Part shown: piece after piece, positions 1 through 10,980 of the stretch | Layout: each line of letters starts with the position of its first letter | How positions within the stretch are numbered: the first letter of the stretch is position 1 | Source: Pontederia crassipes | Lineage: Eukaryota; Streptophyta; Magnoliopsida; Commelinales; Pontederiaceae | NCBI GenBank assembly: GCA_030549335.1 | Contig: CM060197.1 | Coordinates: 43,675,654-43,739,653 of the forward strand | Reading direction: 5' to 3' | DNA: 64,000 nt | Position numbers and translations under genes: made by a program | The notes under the pieces: generated by a model | The model's database searches: none | The model's input: the letters and a program-made list of their open reading frames with translations, nothing else | What the model was told of the DNA's origin: nothing

Positions 1-243
1 AAGATGGGGGGTGTCTTTTGAAAAATAGACTCTTTCAACACCTATGAGAAAGATTGATGCAAGGATTAGTTCGTTACAAAATTTGGAGGACAACGTGTAC
101 TGAAATACAAAGTTAGAGGACATGCATGGAGGTGAGTCCTCTTCCATCCCTATATATCAAAACACCATCCCTCCAATTCTATTTCATCGCATATCTTTTT
201 CTCTCATATGCTCAGATTAAACAAGTAAGAACAGGCAAGAGCT
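1..243 (+). promoter_or_regulatory. Upstream region of UPF0496-like copy 1, with TATA box
   Basis: A TATA-like run TATATATC lies at 151-158, about 90 bases before the first ATG at 244. The last 50 bases before the ATG (CTCTCATATGCTC..., then GCAAGAGCTATG) resemble the leader of copy 2 just before 21164, which supports this as a shared promoter/leader. I see nothing else interpretable in 1-120. The transcription start is not determined. Confidence 0.45.
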
Positions 244-913
244 ATGTCTCCCTCTCATCTAGCCTCCTCATCCTGCTGCTGTCCCACGATTGCAATTGAG
301 ATGTCGAGGTTAGTTCTTTCAACTCCTCTTTCAACTACACATTCATGTAGTTTAGATTTATATTACATGCCCTTCCTTTTTCCATGAAAGATGCTGCTAT
401 ATACTCTATTAATGGATGATTTATATATCAATAACGTCTGATTGATCATGAATTCATTACTTATCTATCGTGCATTGCGGAGATTAAATCATTCGACTTA
501 CAAGTAACAAGTTATTTCACTGCTGCAGCTCACTCGACAACGATTACGCCATTGGGAAGCCAGGGCTCGAGCTGCAGCGAGTCTATACCGATGCTGACGC
601 TCTCAAGATCCTCAAGCATTTTCGGGACCTCCGCAGACTCGACCTCATTGAAGAGATACAGAACTCGCCCGAGCTCAGATCTCTTGCTTGCAGTTTCCTC
701 GACAAGGCATCCAAATTCAACGGATCCTTCTGTTCATCCCAGAAGCTGGCGGCTCAGATCGGAGGGTTGCTCGCAGTGATGGCCGAACTAGGAAAAGAAG
801 AAAATGCTCTGGATGGCCGACTGAAATCAGTCAAAAAGTGTAGGAGACGTCGGATTTCGGCATGTACTGCTGTGATCGCCCCGTTAGCAGTCTCAGCGGT
901 GCTGGCCTGCGTG

Positions 914-1438
914 TGCCTCGGGCACGTCGAATTATCTTATCACGTATTTTTTTTTTAACTTATTTTTGTACTTAGTTTATTTTTTAAGTATGGTGATGGC
1001 AGTTTTGTAGTTTACACTTTAGAAAAGTGCACCCCGGAGATGGTCCTCCACACCACACGTCGCAAACCTACCACCCGAAACGGTGGTATAATAGGGGAGA
1101 CCCGCTAGTCCTTCCTTGAAGCGTTGTAATCATTCCTATTTACTCAACAAAGATTTCAAGCTTCCCTAAATCTAACATCGTGCCTCAAGCATGGGGTAGC
1201 AACCCACAAAAGAACGTTCCAAAGCGTCCCAAGCGATCGAGCGTTACGCCGAGGTGTCAGTTTGTTCACAAACGCCTCCACCGAAGAAGCGTCCGCTTGG
1301 GACCGTGCGTCCCAAAAATTGTGACATACAAAAAGTGGCATAAGCAAGCTTCCGCAAAGCGCTCAAAAGAACTTGCCTAGACGTTGGGTACGTCTAGGCG
1401 CCGCACGGGTCGATCGAGCAAAAAATGACCACATGACA
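914..1438 (+). repeat. 5' LTR of the chromovirus
   Basis: It starts TGCCTCGGG and ends ATGACA, and aligns along its length with 6064-6605. It is 17 bases shorter than the 3' LTR, mainly from a roughly 15-base deletion just after the first eight bases. Scattered substitutions separate the two LTRs, so the insertion is not brand new. Confidence 0.92.
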
Positions 1439-1441
1439 AGT

Positions 1442-1453
1442 TGGTATCAGAGC
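1442..1453 (+). other. Primer binding site, initiator Met-tRNA type
   Basis: TGGTATCAGAGC begins three bases after the 5' LTR end. It matches the complement of the plant initiator-methionine tRNA 3' end, the usual primer of copia and many gypsy elements. Confidence 0.92.
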
Positions 1454-1499
1454 AGCGTTTCTGGGACCGCTCAAGTTAACGTTCGACGATCAAGAAGAA

Positions 1500-2750
1500 A
1501 TGACGTCGAATTCGAAAATGATGAATGAACCCGTCGCACCGGAGAAGGGCCGCCCGGAGCGAGGGCGCGCCCGCTCGAAGGACGCCTTGTCCACCTTCGA
1601 GCAACGCCTTGGCCAATTCCAATTGGACGTGGGCGAGATGCAAGACCAACTCGCAATGCACGAGCAGTAGTTGGAGAACACCGTGGATTTCGCAACGATG
1701 CGGGAAGAGATGACGCCGTTGTATACACGGCTCGAGTCCATGTAAGCGACAATCATGGACATGCGGGAGACCTTGGATAATGGTCTCTCAAACATGCGGT
1801 TCGAGATGGAGCAAGAGTTCCAGACCTTCCGGGAGGAGCTCAAGCGACGCTATGGAGATGGGCGGCATTCTGAGACGTCCGCCCCGGATGAGGCAAGGAT
1901 TGATGTGCCGAAGCCGCGACCCTACAAAGGCGAGCGGTCGGCAAATGAGATCAGTGACTTCCTGTAGAACGTCCGAAGGTACATGGAGGCCTTGGGGGTG
2001 ACATCCGAAACGAGGATGGTGAAGACCGCATCCTTCTACTTACAAGATGCGGCGAGTTTATAGTGGCAGTGCCATTGCGACGACGTGGAGCGTGACATTG
2101 TGGATCCCATTGAGAAGTGGGATGACTTCAAGAGGCAGCTTACCAACTACTTCTGCCCTGTCAAGTCGGGACTGGAGGCCAAGATTGCGTTGTTCAACAT
2201 TTGCCAGAAGGGCACGTTGAAGGAGTACGTGAAAGAGTTCACCGAGCTCCGCCTACAGAACTTCCAAGGGGATGAAGACACGTTGTTGGCGGTCTTCGTA
2301 AAGGGTTTGAAGCCATGGGCTAGGACGGAGTTGGAGCGACGAGATTGCCCCAACCTCCGCTCGCTAGTCGCTGCTGCTGAGTCCTTCGTGGAGTATGCCA
2401 AAACGAGCACTCCACCAACAAAGCCCTCGGACAAGGGCTATGGTAGGGGAGAGAAGCCAAAGTCGCAAGGAGGCAAGCCACACTATCAGGACAAAGGAAA
2501 GGGATACCAAGACAGGAGGCCCAATAATGATAGATTTAAGAGGGACGGAAAACCACCAAAGTCATGCTATATTTGCAAGGGTCCACATTGGACGAGCGAT
2601 TGTCCGCAAAAGGCGACGGTCAACGCCATGTATTGCCCCGACGAGAAGGAGAAGGAGGATGCGTGTCTCAGTTCGATGCACGTCCTCAGAGCCATCAACG
2701 CCTCGAAGGTCCTTCATCGGTCGCTCGACTTTATGCGGACATCGAGTTGA
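1500..2750 (+). pseudogene. gag of the chromovirus, broken by four stops
   Basis: One frame from the ATG at 1500 reaches 2750, interrupted by stops at 1668 (TAG), 1743 (TAA), 1965 (TAG) and 2061 (TAG). The capsid-like part spans about 1900-2400 (DPIEKWDDFKRQL region). A basic linker follows, then a zinc knuckle CYICKGPHWTSDC (C-x2-C-x3-H-x4-C) near 2560-2600. The protein would coat the RNA in virus-like particles. The downstream pol frame is shifted by one base, so a single-base indel or a frameshift site lies near 2700-2740. As it stands it cannot give a full product. Confidence 0.85.
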
Positions 2751-5700
2751 ACGGGCAAGTCTTCAACGCCCTCATTGACAAGGGAGCATCGGAGTTGTTC
2801 GTGACGGAAGTGACCGCCAAGAAGCTGAAGCTGCCACTACAGAAGACCAACGCCACGTTCAAGACGGTGCACGCGAAGTCTATCTCGACCACAGAAATTT
2901 CTCCTGGACTGAAGGTTTGCATCGGCAAGTGGTCAGGAAGCTTCGACGTGACGGTGGCACCAGTGGATGACTACGAAGTGGTGGCGGGCATCTCTTTTCT
3001 GCGACACATCGCTGCATGTGTCATCCTGCTCACCAACTCGATGGTCATCTTCGATCCCAAGGGGCCTTACAACGTCCCTGTGAGATCAGGCGGAGATTTC
3101 AAATAGAAGACCCTCTCCGCCATGCAAGTGGCGAAGGGGTTGCACAAACAGGAGCACACCTTCTTGGCGACCATCATCTTGAAAGATCCGGGGCCCTCCA
3201 TTCCAACACCTCCCGAAATCCTTAAAATCCTTGAGGACTTTACGGACGTCATACCCCCGGAATTCCCAAAGCGGCTGCCGCCGAAGCATGAAGTGGACCA
3301 TGTCATCGACTTGGTCCCAGGATCGAAAGCCCCACATGGTGTCTCCTATCGGCTCATGCCTCCGGAACTTGCAGAACTCCGTAAGCAACTTACCGAACTA
3401 TTGGATGCAGGATATGTTCGGCCCTCAAAGTCTCCATATGGTGCCCCGGTCCTCTTCCAGAAGAAGCATGACGACTCCCTCCGGATGTACATAGACTACC
3501 GGACGCTCAACAAGCTTATGGTGGAGAACGAGTACCCCATCCCCTTGGTGGCGGACTTGTTCGACCAACTTGGCGGTGCAAGATGGTTTACCAAGTTGGA
3601 CCTTCGTTCGGGCTATTGGCAAGTCCGGATCGCGGAGGAGGATGTGCAGAAGACGGCGTGCGTCACAAGATACGGCTCCTACGAGTTCCTCGTGATGCCG
3701 TTCGGCCTCACCAACGCCCCGGCGACCTTCTGTACTCTCATGAATAAGGTATTGTAGCCATTCCTTGACAGGTTCGTGGTTGTGTACCTCGACGACATCA
3801 TGATCTACAGCCGCACCTTGGAGGAGCATATCGAGCACATTCGGCAAGTGTTCGAGGTGTTGCGGCAGAACGAGCTCTACGTCAAGCGGGAGAAGTGTGC
3901 CTTCGCTCAACCGGAAGTACACTTCTTGCAACATGTCGTCGGAAATGGAAAGCTGAAGATGGATGGCGCGAAGATTCGGGCCATCGTGGAGTGGGAGCCG
4001 CCCAAGCGGGTTCCCGACATGCGTTCGTTCCTTGGCCTGACGAACTACTATAGGCGATTCGTCAAGGGGTATTCACATGAGACGATCCTTTTGAAGAATC
4101 TCCTCCGGAAGAATGTGAAGTGGGAGTAGAAGCCGACATGCCAGGAAGCGTTCGACACCCTCAAGAGGGCTATGACGGAGGAACCGGTGCTCGTCCTGCC
4201 AGACCACACCAAGTCCTACGAGGTACAGACAGATGCTTCTGACTATGCCATTGGAGGAGTTCTTATGCAGGAGGGGCATCTCGTGGCGTTCGAGAGTCGC
4301 AAACTCAATGACACGGAGCGACGCTACGTCGTTCAGGAGAAGGAGATGACCGCAGTGATTCACTGCCTTAGAACATGGAGGCACTACCTTCTCGGGTCGC
4401 GATTTTACATCAAGACGGACAACGTCGCGACAAGTTACTTCGAGACACAGAAGAAGCTCTCGCCGAAGCAAACAAGATGGTAAGATTTCATGGCGGAATT
4501 CGACTATGTCCTGGAGTACAAACCTGGCAAGACGAATGTCGTTGCCGACGCCCTCAGCCGACGTGCGAAATTGGCGGCCATGAGCTCCTCTCAGGCCGAC
4601 CTCATCGAGAGGATCAAGAAGGGATTGGAGTCAGATCCCACGGCAAAGAATTTATTCGAGCAAACGAAGGAGGGCAAGACACGCCGCTTTTGGGTGGAAG
4701 ATGGGTTGATCTTCATCAAGGAACGTCGCATATACATTCCACTCTTCGACAACTTGCGATGCACTATCATGCAAGAGTGCCATGACTCCAAGTGGGTGGG
4801 ACATCCGGGCATCCGCCGCACTTTGGCACTCATCGAAAACAACTACATCTGGCCAAGGATGGGGGACGACATTGAAACTTTCGTGAAGACATACCTTGTT
4901 TGCCAGCAAGACAAGAACCTCAATCAAGCGTCCGGCGGACTTCTGGAACCCCTGCCTATCCCAGAGCATTCATGGAAGGATGTCTCCATGGACTTCATCA
5001 CGGGCCTGCCCAAGTCTGAAGGGGCAGGTACCATCATGGTGGTCGTCGATCGGTTCTCCAAGTATGTCATCTTCGCCGCCGGCTCCGCAAGTTGTCCTGC
5101 TACTGAAGCTGCGGAGTTATTCATGAAGCATGTAGTGAAGTATTGGGGCCTACCACTAAGCATCGTCAGCGATCGGGATGGGCGATTCGTTGGCAACTTC
5201 TGGAAGGAATTGTTCAAGATGATGGGCTCCAACCTGCATTTCTCGACATCACTTCATCCTCAAACTGATTGCCAAACTGAGAGGGTGAATTGTATCCTGG
5301 AGATCTATTTGCGGTACTATGTGAGTGCCAATCAGAAGGACTAGGCGAAGGTACTCGACATCGCGCAATTCTCCTACAACCTGCAACGAAGCGAGTCAAC
5401 CAATCGGAGTCCCTTCGAGATAGTGACGGGGCATCAACCTCTGACGCCCCAGGCCGTCGCCACTTCTTATGGTGGCAAAGTCCCCGCAGCTCACCGCATG
5501 GCGAGGGAATGTCATGAGCCATATGACATGGCGAGAGCATGTTTGCACAAGGCATCGAAGCGCATGAAGAAGTGGGCGGACACCGCCCGACGGGACGTCA
5601 ACTTTGAAGTCGGAGACTTGGTCCTGGTGAAGCTGGTCCAACATCTTCGACTAAGTAGGAAGAATCTGCACAAGAGCCTCGTTAGGCGTTACGATGGCCC

Positions 5701-6052
5701 CTTCAAGATCCTAAAGAAGGTAGGCAAGGTGGCCTACAAGTTGGAGCTCCCGTCTCAGATGCAACAACACCCCGTCTTCCATGTCAGCCTGCTCAAGCCT
5801 TTCGTTGAAGACACTGAAGATCCCGGGCATGTGGTTTCAGACCGCGCCCCGCCGACCATCCGTCGGCAGTTTACTGATCAAGTTGAAGAAGTACTCGCCG
5901 TCCGCATGAAGAATCGGAAGAAAGAGTATCTTGTTCGATGGAGCGGAAGACCGGACGCCGACACAAGTTGGGAGACAGCCGAAGATTTGTGGCAGTTCAA
6001 GCAAAAGATTGAAGAATTCCAAGCCGCAGCTCCAGGGACGTCGCTGACTTGA
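2564..6052 (+). pseudogene. pol of the chromovirus (PR-RT-RNaseH-INT-chromodomain), broken by five stops
   Basis: One frame runs to the genuine TGA at 6050-6052, with internal stops at 3104 (TAG), 3755 (TAG), 4127 (TAG), 4481 (TAA) and 5342 (TAG). Protease (about 2740-3000) has LIDKGAS where the catalytic triad is normally D-T/S-G, so the active site is altered. RT (about 3330-4000) has YLDDIMIYS near 3785. RNase H begins at TDASDYAIGG near 4230. The integrase zinc region (4770-4920) has YLVC instead of CxxC, losing one cysteine; the core has MDFITGLP and VSDRDGRF. The chromodomain near 5880-6020 has EYLVRWSG and the SWE motif. Chromodomains are known to bias integration towards modified chromatin. 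The changed protease and zinc residues add to the stops as evidence of decay. Confidence 0.9.
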
Positions 6053-6063
6053 GTGGGGGAGAA
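6051..6063 (+). other. Polypurine tract of the chromovirus
   Basis: GAGTGGGGGAGAA directly abuts the 3' LTR start at 6064, the position and composition expected for the plus-strand primer. It overlaps the last bases of the pol stop codon. Confidence 0.85.
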
Positions 6064-6605
6064 TGTCTCGGGGGCTTCTCCCCGGGGCACGTCGAGTTAT
6101 CTTACCATGTATTTTCCTTTTCAACCCACTTTTATACTTAGTTTATTTTCTAAGTGTGGTGATGACAATTTTGTAATTTGCCCTCCAGAAAAGCGCACCC
6201 CCGGAGATGGTCCTCCACACTACACGTCGCAAACCTATCACCCGAAACGGTGGTATAGTAGGGGAGACCCGCTAGTCCTCCCCTGAAGCGTTGTAATCAT
6301 TTATATTTGCTCAACAAAGATTTCAAGCTTCCCTAAATCTAGCATCGTGCCTTAAGCGTGGGGTGGCAACCCACAAAAGAGCGTCCCAAAGCGTCCCAAG
6401 CGATCGAGCGTTACGTCGAGGTGCCCGTTTGTTCACAAACGCCTCCACCGAAGAAGCGTCCGCTCGGGACCGTGCGTCCCAAAAATTGTGACATACAAAA
6501 AGTGACATAAACAAGCAATCCGCAAAGCGCTAAAAAAAGCTTCCTAGACGTTGGGCACGTCTAGGCGCCGCACGGGTCGATCAAGTAAAAAATGACCTCG
6601 TGACA
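6064..6605 (+). repeat. 3' LTR of the chromovirus
   Basis: It starts TGTCTCGGGGG and ends GTGACA, and aligns with 914-1438. It keeps a GC-rich stretch GGCTTCTCCCC missing from the 5' LTR. The base after its end begins the CGTG target repeat and then the second half of the interrupted exon. Confidence 0.92.
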
Positions 6606-6948
6606 CGTGGGGATGCCCCGTAAGGTCATCTACTCCGTCGTCATCTCGGGAATCTTCAAGACATTACAATCCTGGTTGGACTCCCTTTGGGACGAACGGG
6701 AAAAGGAACTGGAGAGGACAAGGGATGCGGCGAAGACGATGCGCAGGATTGCGTTTCAGGAGAAGGATGAATTGGAGAACATCCAGATCACGTTGGCGCC
6801 AAAGAAGTTGTGCGAAAACGGGGTGGAAATGGTGAAGGAGAAGATGGCGGAGGTGGTGGAGAAAGACATGAGAGGCAAGATTAAAGCTTGTGCTGCAGGT
6901 GTGGAGAAGTCTGTTGTGGAGTTCCTCAAATACGTAGCGACAGCATAG

Positions 6949-7330
6949 TGTTAATTTGTTTTGTTCTCGGCCTTGGAAACTAAAATTAAGAAGGCTGTTT
7001 TGAGTGTGTGTTCTCTGTTACATATATGTTAAATATTGTTGAATTTGATATCGAGAGACCTGTTTTTATATATTTAAGATTGTGATTACTTGATTTTTTT
7101 TTACATTCCTCATTGATCTCAGATTTAAGTAGGTAGTAAATTCATAATACTATAACAAACATTTTTTACGGACTCTGCCTATACTATTTTGATGAATTTA
7201 TGTTCTTTTCAAAAATTTACGTGAAAAGAAATCGTCGTAAATTTAAAAATAATATATATATTTTATACTTCATAAATTCAGATTCTTGGAGTCCAGTATA
7301 TTTTAATATTATGTTGTAATGGAAAATAAT
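6949..7330 (+). repeat. 3' flank of gene copy 1, shared with copy 3
   Basis: Noncoding DNA after the stop. The stretch 7020-7310 (TTTGATATCGAGAGACC, then AACAAACATTTTTTACGGAC and the AT-rich tail to CAGTATATTTTAAT) matches the split 3' flank of copy 3 at 43700-43729 plus 51220-51495. This shows the duplication unit extended past the gene. It probably contains the 3' UTR; no polyadenylation signal stands out. Confidence 0.75.
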
Positions 7331-7436
7331 TCATCCAAAATTTAAAAGATAATATATTATAAATATATTGAGTGATTCTTCAGAAAAATATATGGTACAA
7401 TTTTTTATTTATATCCACTCTCCTCCTCTCTTCGCC

Positions 7437-8146
7437 AAGGTTATTAAAATCGGACCGGACCGGTCGGTTCAATCGATTCAACCGTTAACCGACCGATGAT
7501 CCGGTCCGGTTAGGTGTAAAAAATGGTTTTGTCATTGAACCGGATAAAATCGATTGAACCAGGCTGGTTGAATCGGTTCAACCCGGTTCAATGTAAATGT
7601 TGAAATTTTTTTTTTAAAAAAGTGATAAAAATAGGAAGGTTAAATGAGAAAAAAAAGGAAAGAAATACAAGGAAGTTAACAGGAGGGAATATCATATGTA
7701 TATAATTAAATAAGAATTAAAATAAAAAGGTAAGTATTTAAAATTAAATAAGATTAGAATGGAAACTTATCACAAGGCATAAAATAAAGGAAATAAAAGG
7801 GAAAGTGTAAAAAAAAGGAAATAAAAATAATTTAAGATAAAATTTATTAATATAATATCTATCATCATTAAATAATAGATATTAAATTATTATTAGTCTA
7901 TTTATATTATCATTATAAAACTTTTAATTAATAAAATCTATATTATATTATTTTTAATAAGTTATTAGTATAATATTTATATACTATATCATATAACTTA
8001 TACTATATCTTTATATTATTATAAAATAATATTATTTTAATAAAATCTGATTCAATCTGGTCGAACCCGATCGGACCGATCCAACCGTGACCCGGTGATG
8101 AGTCCGATCCGATCGCCAGTCCGGTTCTGAAAACATTGCTCTTCGC
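7437..8146. mobile_element. MITE-like element with long degenerate terminal inverted repeats
   Basis: The left end (7441-7600) is a dense run of ACCGGACCGGTCGG and GGTTCAA motifs. The right end (8040-8146) reads in reverse complement as CAATGTTTTCAGAACCGGAC..., matching the left end CAAGGTTATTAAAATCGGAC. The roughly 430-base centre is almost pure A/T with no open frame. Size and inverted ends fit a non-autonomous DNA transposon; no clear target duplication is visible and the superfamily is not assigned. Confidence 0.6.
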
Positions 8147-10027
8147 AATTTTCTTTCTCCCCCTAATTTTCACTCCCTCCCTCCTCCTATGGATGTATAA
8201 TCATGCCCGGCATGGCACCGACTGGGCCGGGTCAAAATGGTCCGTGCGATAGACTCTTTTCCTCAATTTATAAGGGTCGGCCCAGGCATCTAGATTGAGT
8301 CCGATCAAAATAAATTTTAAATATATTATAATATATAATATTATAATTATTAAAGATATAATAAAAAATAAAAATCCTGCTATTTAAATATAATACGGGC
8401 AAAATGGCATCTATGCACATGAAATATTTTTTTGATTGTCATCACAATGTTCGAAAAGAGGCGTCGACTCGTCCAATACATGTGACTCTAAGGAGCGCAC
8501 TGATCATAAATTGAAGCCTTTGTCCACTATCGAGTTCGACATTTTTAATGTCATTTGGACAATTACGACGGATGAGGTTTCTAGTGAAATTTTTTTATAT
8601 TTATAAAAATTTGAATTCGAGGCCTTTTATTAAAGATAAAGAGATACTGCGCGCCAACCCCTTTGGTGATATCTCGTGAATTCTAGTCTGTACCCATCTT
8701 GCCGAGGCACCTTGACACAACATTAAGCAGATTAAATATGGCACAAGCCCAAGAGCAAATGCTCATAACATGACGTCAAGTGCCCACCTTAATCCGCCAT
8801 CAAATAGTGATGAATATAACAAGAGGCTAGACTGAATAATATCAAATGTACTCGAATGCTAAGATGGGATGGCAATATAAAACAAGGGAGGCAGGACGGA
8901 GCTAGGATGATAATTTAGCGAGATAAAAAAATAATGTGTGAAAAAAATGCATATATATATTAATTTAATCAAATTAAGAAAAGATATATTACTTTAGGAA
9001 TAATATATCTGAAAAAATAACTTATAATTATAAACATTATTGTATTTAAATTAAAGTATTTTTTTATTATTTACGGTGCATAATTTTTTTTTATTTTTGT
9101 GTTTATGATGTTAAAGGAAAATACATGTAAGTACCTTTGTTATGAATTAATTAATTAATTTGATTAGTTATAGAAAGAGTTAAAATGATTAGTACATACA
9201 TTATATTTGCATAAATGCATGTATTATTCTATAAATTTTAAACATACACCTATATTATCTCATTATCTCAAATTCATAAAATTAAGATCTTACTATATAT
9301 TTTCGATATATTACTATATATATAATATTGTCTAGAATTTAGGAAGTTTAATTATGTTAAGTTCACAAAATTAGGGGGCATATCATATATTTTAAATATA
9401 TGCATAATAATATACATTAGTATGTATAATATCTTAAACATACACCTAACATCAAGGTGAATTTCACGTCCTCATCTAATCCCTCCCAAATCTAAGTCCT
9501 AGATCATGATATAAATTAAAATTTCGATTTTCGACACAAGTGAAATTCTTAAAATCTGTTCACGAATCCGTGTAAATTTCCAAGATTTCATAATACTGAT
9601 TACTGAAGATGGTAATAAGATTTCAGGAATCATAGCATGGCTTGATAAATTACACATGGCATACCTTCAATTGTGTCCCAGTCCAATCAAAAGGCACCTT
9701 ATGGAATATCAGTGTTGCTCCTATTAGTACCTACTATTTAATAATCTCTAATAATTATTTTTCATTTTCTTGATACCAATAACTAAATAGTGCATGTCAG
9801 AATCACCAAATTATCTTAATACCCATTTTATGTTACTAGTACTAACGAGAAACCTAACAAATTGCCATGAGAAAATACAGTAGCAATAAGTGTACTTAAT
9901 ACATGTGAAATCTAACAAATTGCCATGTTTTAATACAACTTCCACAGACCCACAAAAGAGGAAATCGATAATCGCTACAGAGAAGTGTTCTGGAACATTA
10001 CAGGATATGTTAATATCTATGTTATGT

Positions 10028-10384
10028 TAGGGCTCCTTTAATTTAGCTGATATAAAATAATTAATAAATTGAAATGTTGATAAGTACTATAATTGTTAAA
10101 ACTACTTTTAAAAGTAAATAATTACATATTTGATAATAAAAAATTTATAAATTATTATTTTAGTTGAATGACAATTTTTTAATATTATAATAATTGAAAT
10201 ATGTGAAATAAATATGTGTATTTTAAGGATAAAATAATACATTTGATCAATTTTTATTTCACATAAAATAAGTTGGATCTTCAATTTATTTTTTCTGACA
10301 TAAATAAATAAAATAAGTGCTTATTTTAATAAAGGGAAAAAAAATTTAAAATGCTTATAATTAAAACTTATCCAAACATGCCTT
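10028..10384. mobile_element. hAT-type MITE candidate inside duplication copy A
   Basis: AT-rich insertion absent from copy B. Its left end GGGCTCCTTTAATTTAGC and the reverse complement of its right end GGCATGTTTGGATAAG form imperfect inverted ends like those common in plant hAT MITEs. The interior has no meaningful frame. Borders are approximate. Confidence 0.45.
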
Positions 10385-10629
10385 TACTACCGAAAAGACT
10401 AACAAATTACCATGAAAAACTACAGTACCAATAGCATGTTTTAATAGAACTGAGGAAATCGCTTCTGAGAAGTGTTCGGGAACATTATCGGACAACTGGA
10501 TTCAGTGTCTTTGTTGTCCGGCGACGAATCAACGGCCTCACAAGAAGAATCCAATCATTAATATATACATATAAGCAGCAGTTAAATTCAATCCTAAGCA
10601 AAAATCACACATCGAGATATAAATTAAGA

Positions 10630-10980
10630 TCATTTCACTTGGACGCTCACCGGATAAACAAAAGAGTGACAGCCGGCCTCCGGCGCTCGCCGACGGTTTG
10701 TTCCAAGGAAGGAGGCGAAATCTAACACAGCAACGTAAAACCGCAGGAAAATCTCAACTGAAACGCGAACTAACCCGTTTGTAAGAGTTCGCATAAGCTG
10801 AAGAGATTGAAGGTGATCGTTCGAATCCGAAATCAGCATCATCTCCGTGTCGATCCGATAGACTCTTTTTTTTTGTGCAATTGATGAAGAGTTGAAGCTC
10901 CGAGGCACGGCCAATCATTGCGTCGAGCGAGATCAGAGACAATGTGTGCAAGGGAGAAGTGTGGGGAGAGAAGCAAGAAG
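10630..10980 (-). other. Conserved minus-strand block, possible 5' exon of an unidentified gene
   Basis: Reading the minus strand gives a frame containing HGDDADFGFERSPS...NSYKRVSS, repeated with a few changes at 24601-24834 (HGDDADFGLKRSPS...NSYKRVSS). The two differ mostly by substitutions. Start sites differ and no downstream exons can be joined with confidence. It may be a first exon or a transcribed leader, or just duplicated noncoding DNA. Family not recognised. Confidence 0.3.

Larger units (their letters stand above)
914..6605 (+). mobile_element. Ty3/gypsy chromovirus (Metaviridae-type LTR retrotransposon), degenerate
   Basis: A complete structural element: 5' LTR, initiator-Met primer site, gag with zinc knuckle, pol in the order protease, RT, RNase H, integrase, chromodomain, then polypurine tract and 3' LTR. 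The terminal chromodomain (about 5880-6020) and domain order place it among plant chromoviruses, perhaps the Galadriel or Tekay lineage. A 4-base repeat CGTG flanks it at 910-913 and 6606-6609; the usual duplication is 5 bases, so one base may have changed. Nine internal stops break gag and pol, so it is not autonomous now. Confidence 0.93.
244..6948 (+). pseudogene. UPF0496/DUF677-like protein, copy 1, split by a Ty3/gypsy insertion
   Basis: Exon 1 is 244-308, the intron 309-528 (GT..AG), and exon 2 runs from 529 to 913, then from 6606/6610 to the TAG at 6946-6948. The retroelement at 914-6605 sits inside a codon-level alignment with copies 2 and 3: reading straight across the site keeps the frame and continues to the usual FLKY C-terminus. 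Both exon halves lack stops. Relative to copies 2 and 3 there are several in-frame deletions, for example about 9-13 residues after FCSS and a shortened stretch before MVKEK. The family has a central hydrophobic segment and a conserved W-x-D-SLW motif. Its biochemical role is unknown; At14a-like relatives are described as membrane-associated. The interrupted locus cannot make the normal protein unless the element is spliced out. The family call rests on remembered resemblance and is moderately sure. Confidence 0.7.

Noticed and set aside
3425-3934. 169-codon minus-strand frame
   Set aside because: Lies antisense to the chromovirus reverse transcriptase; the plus strand has conserved RT motifs, the minus product has none.
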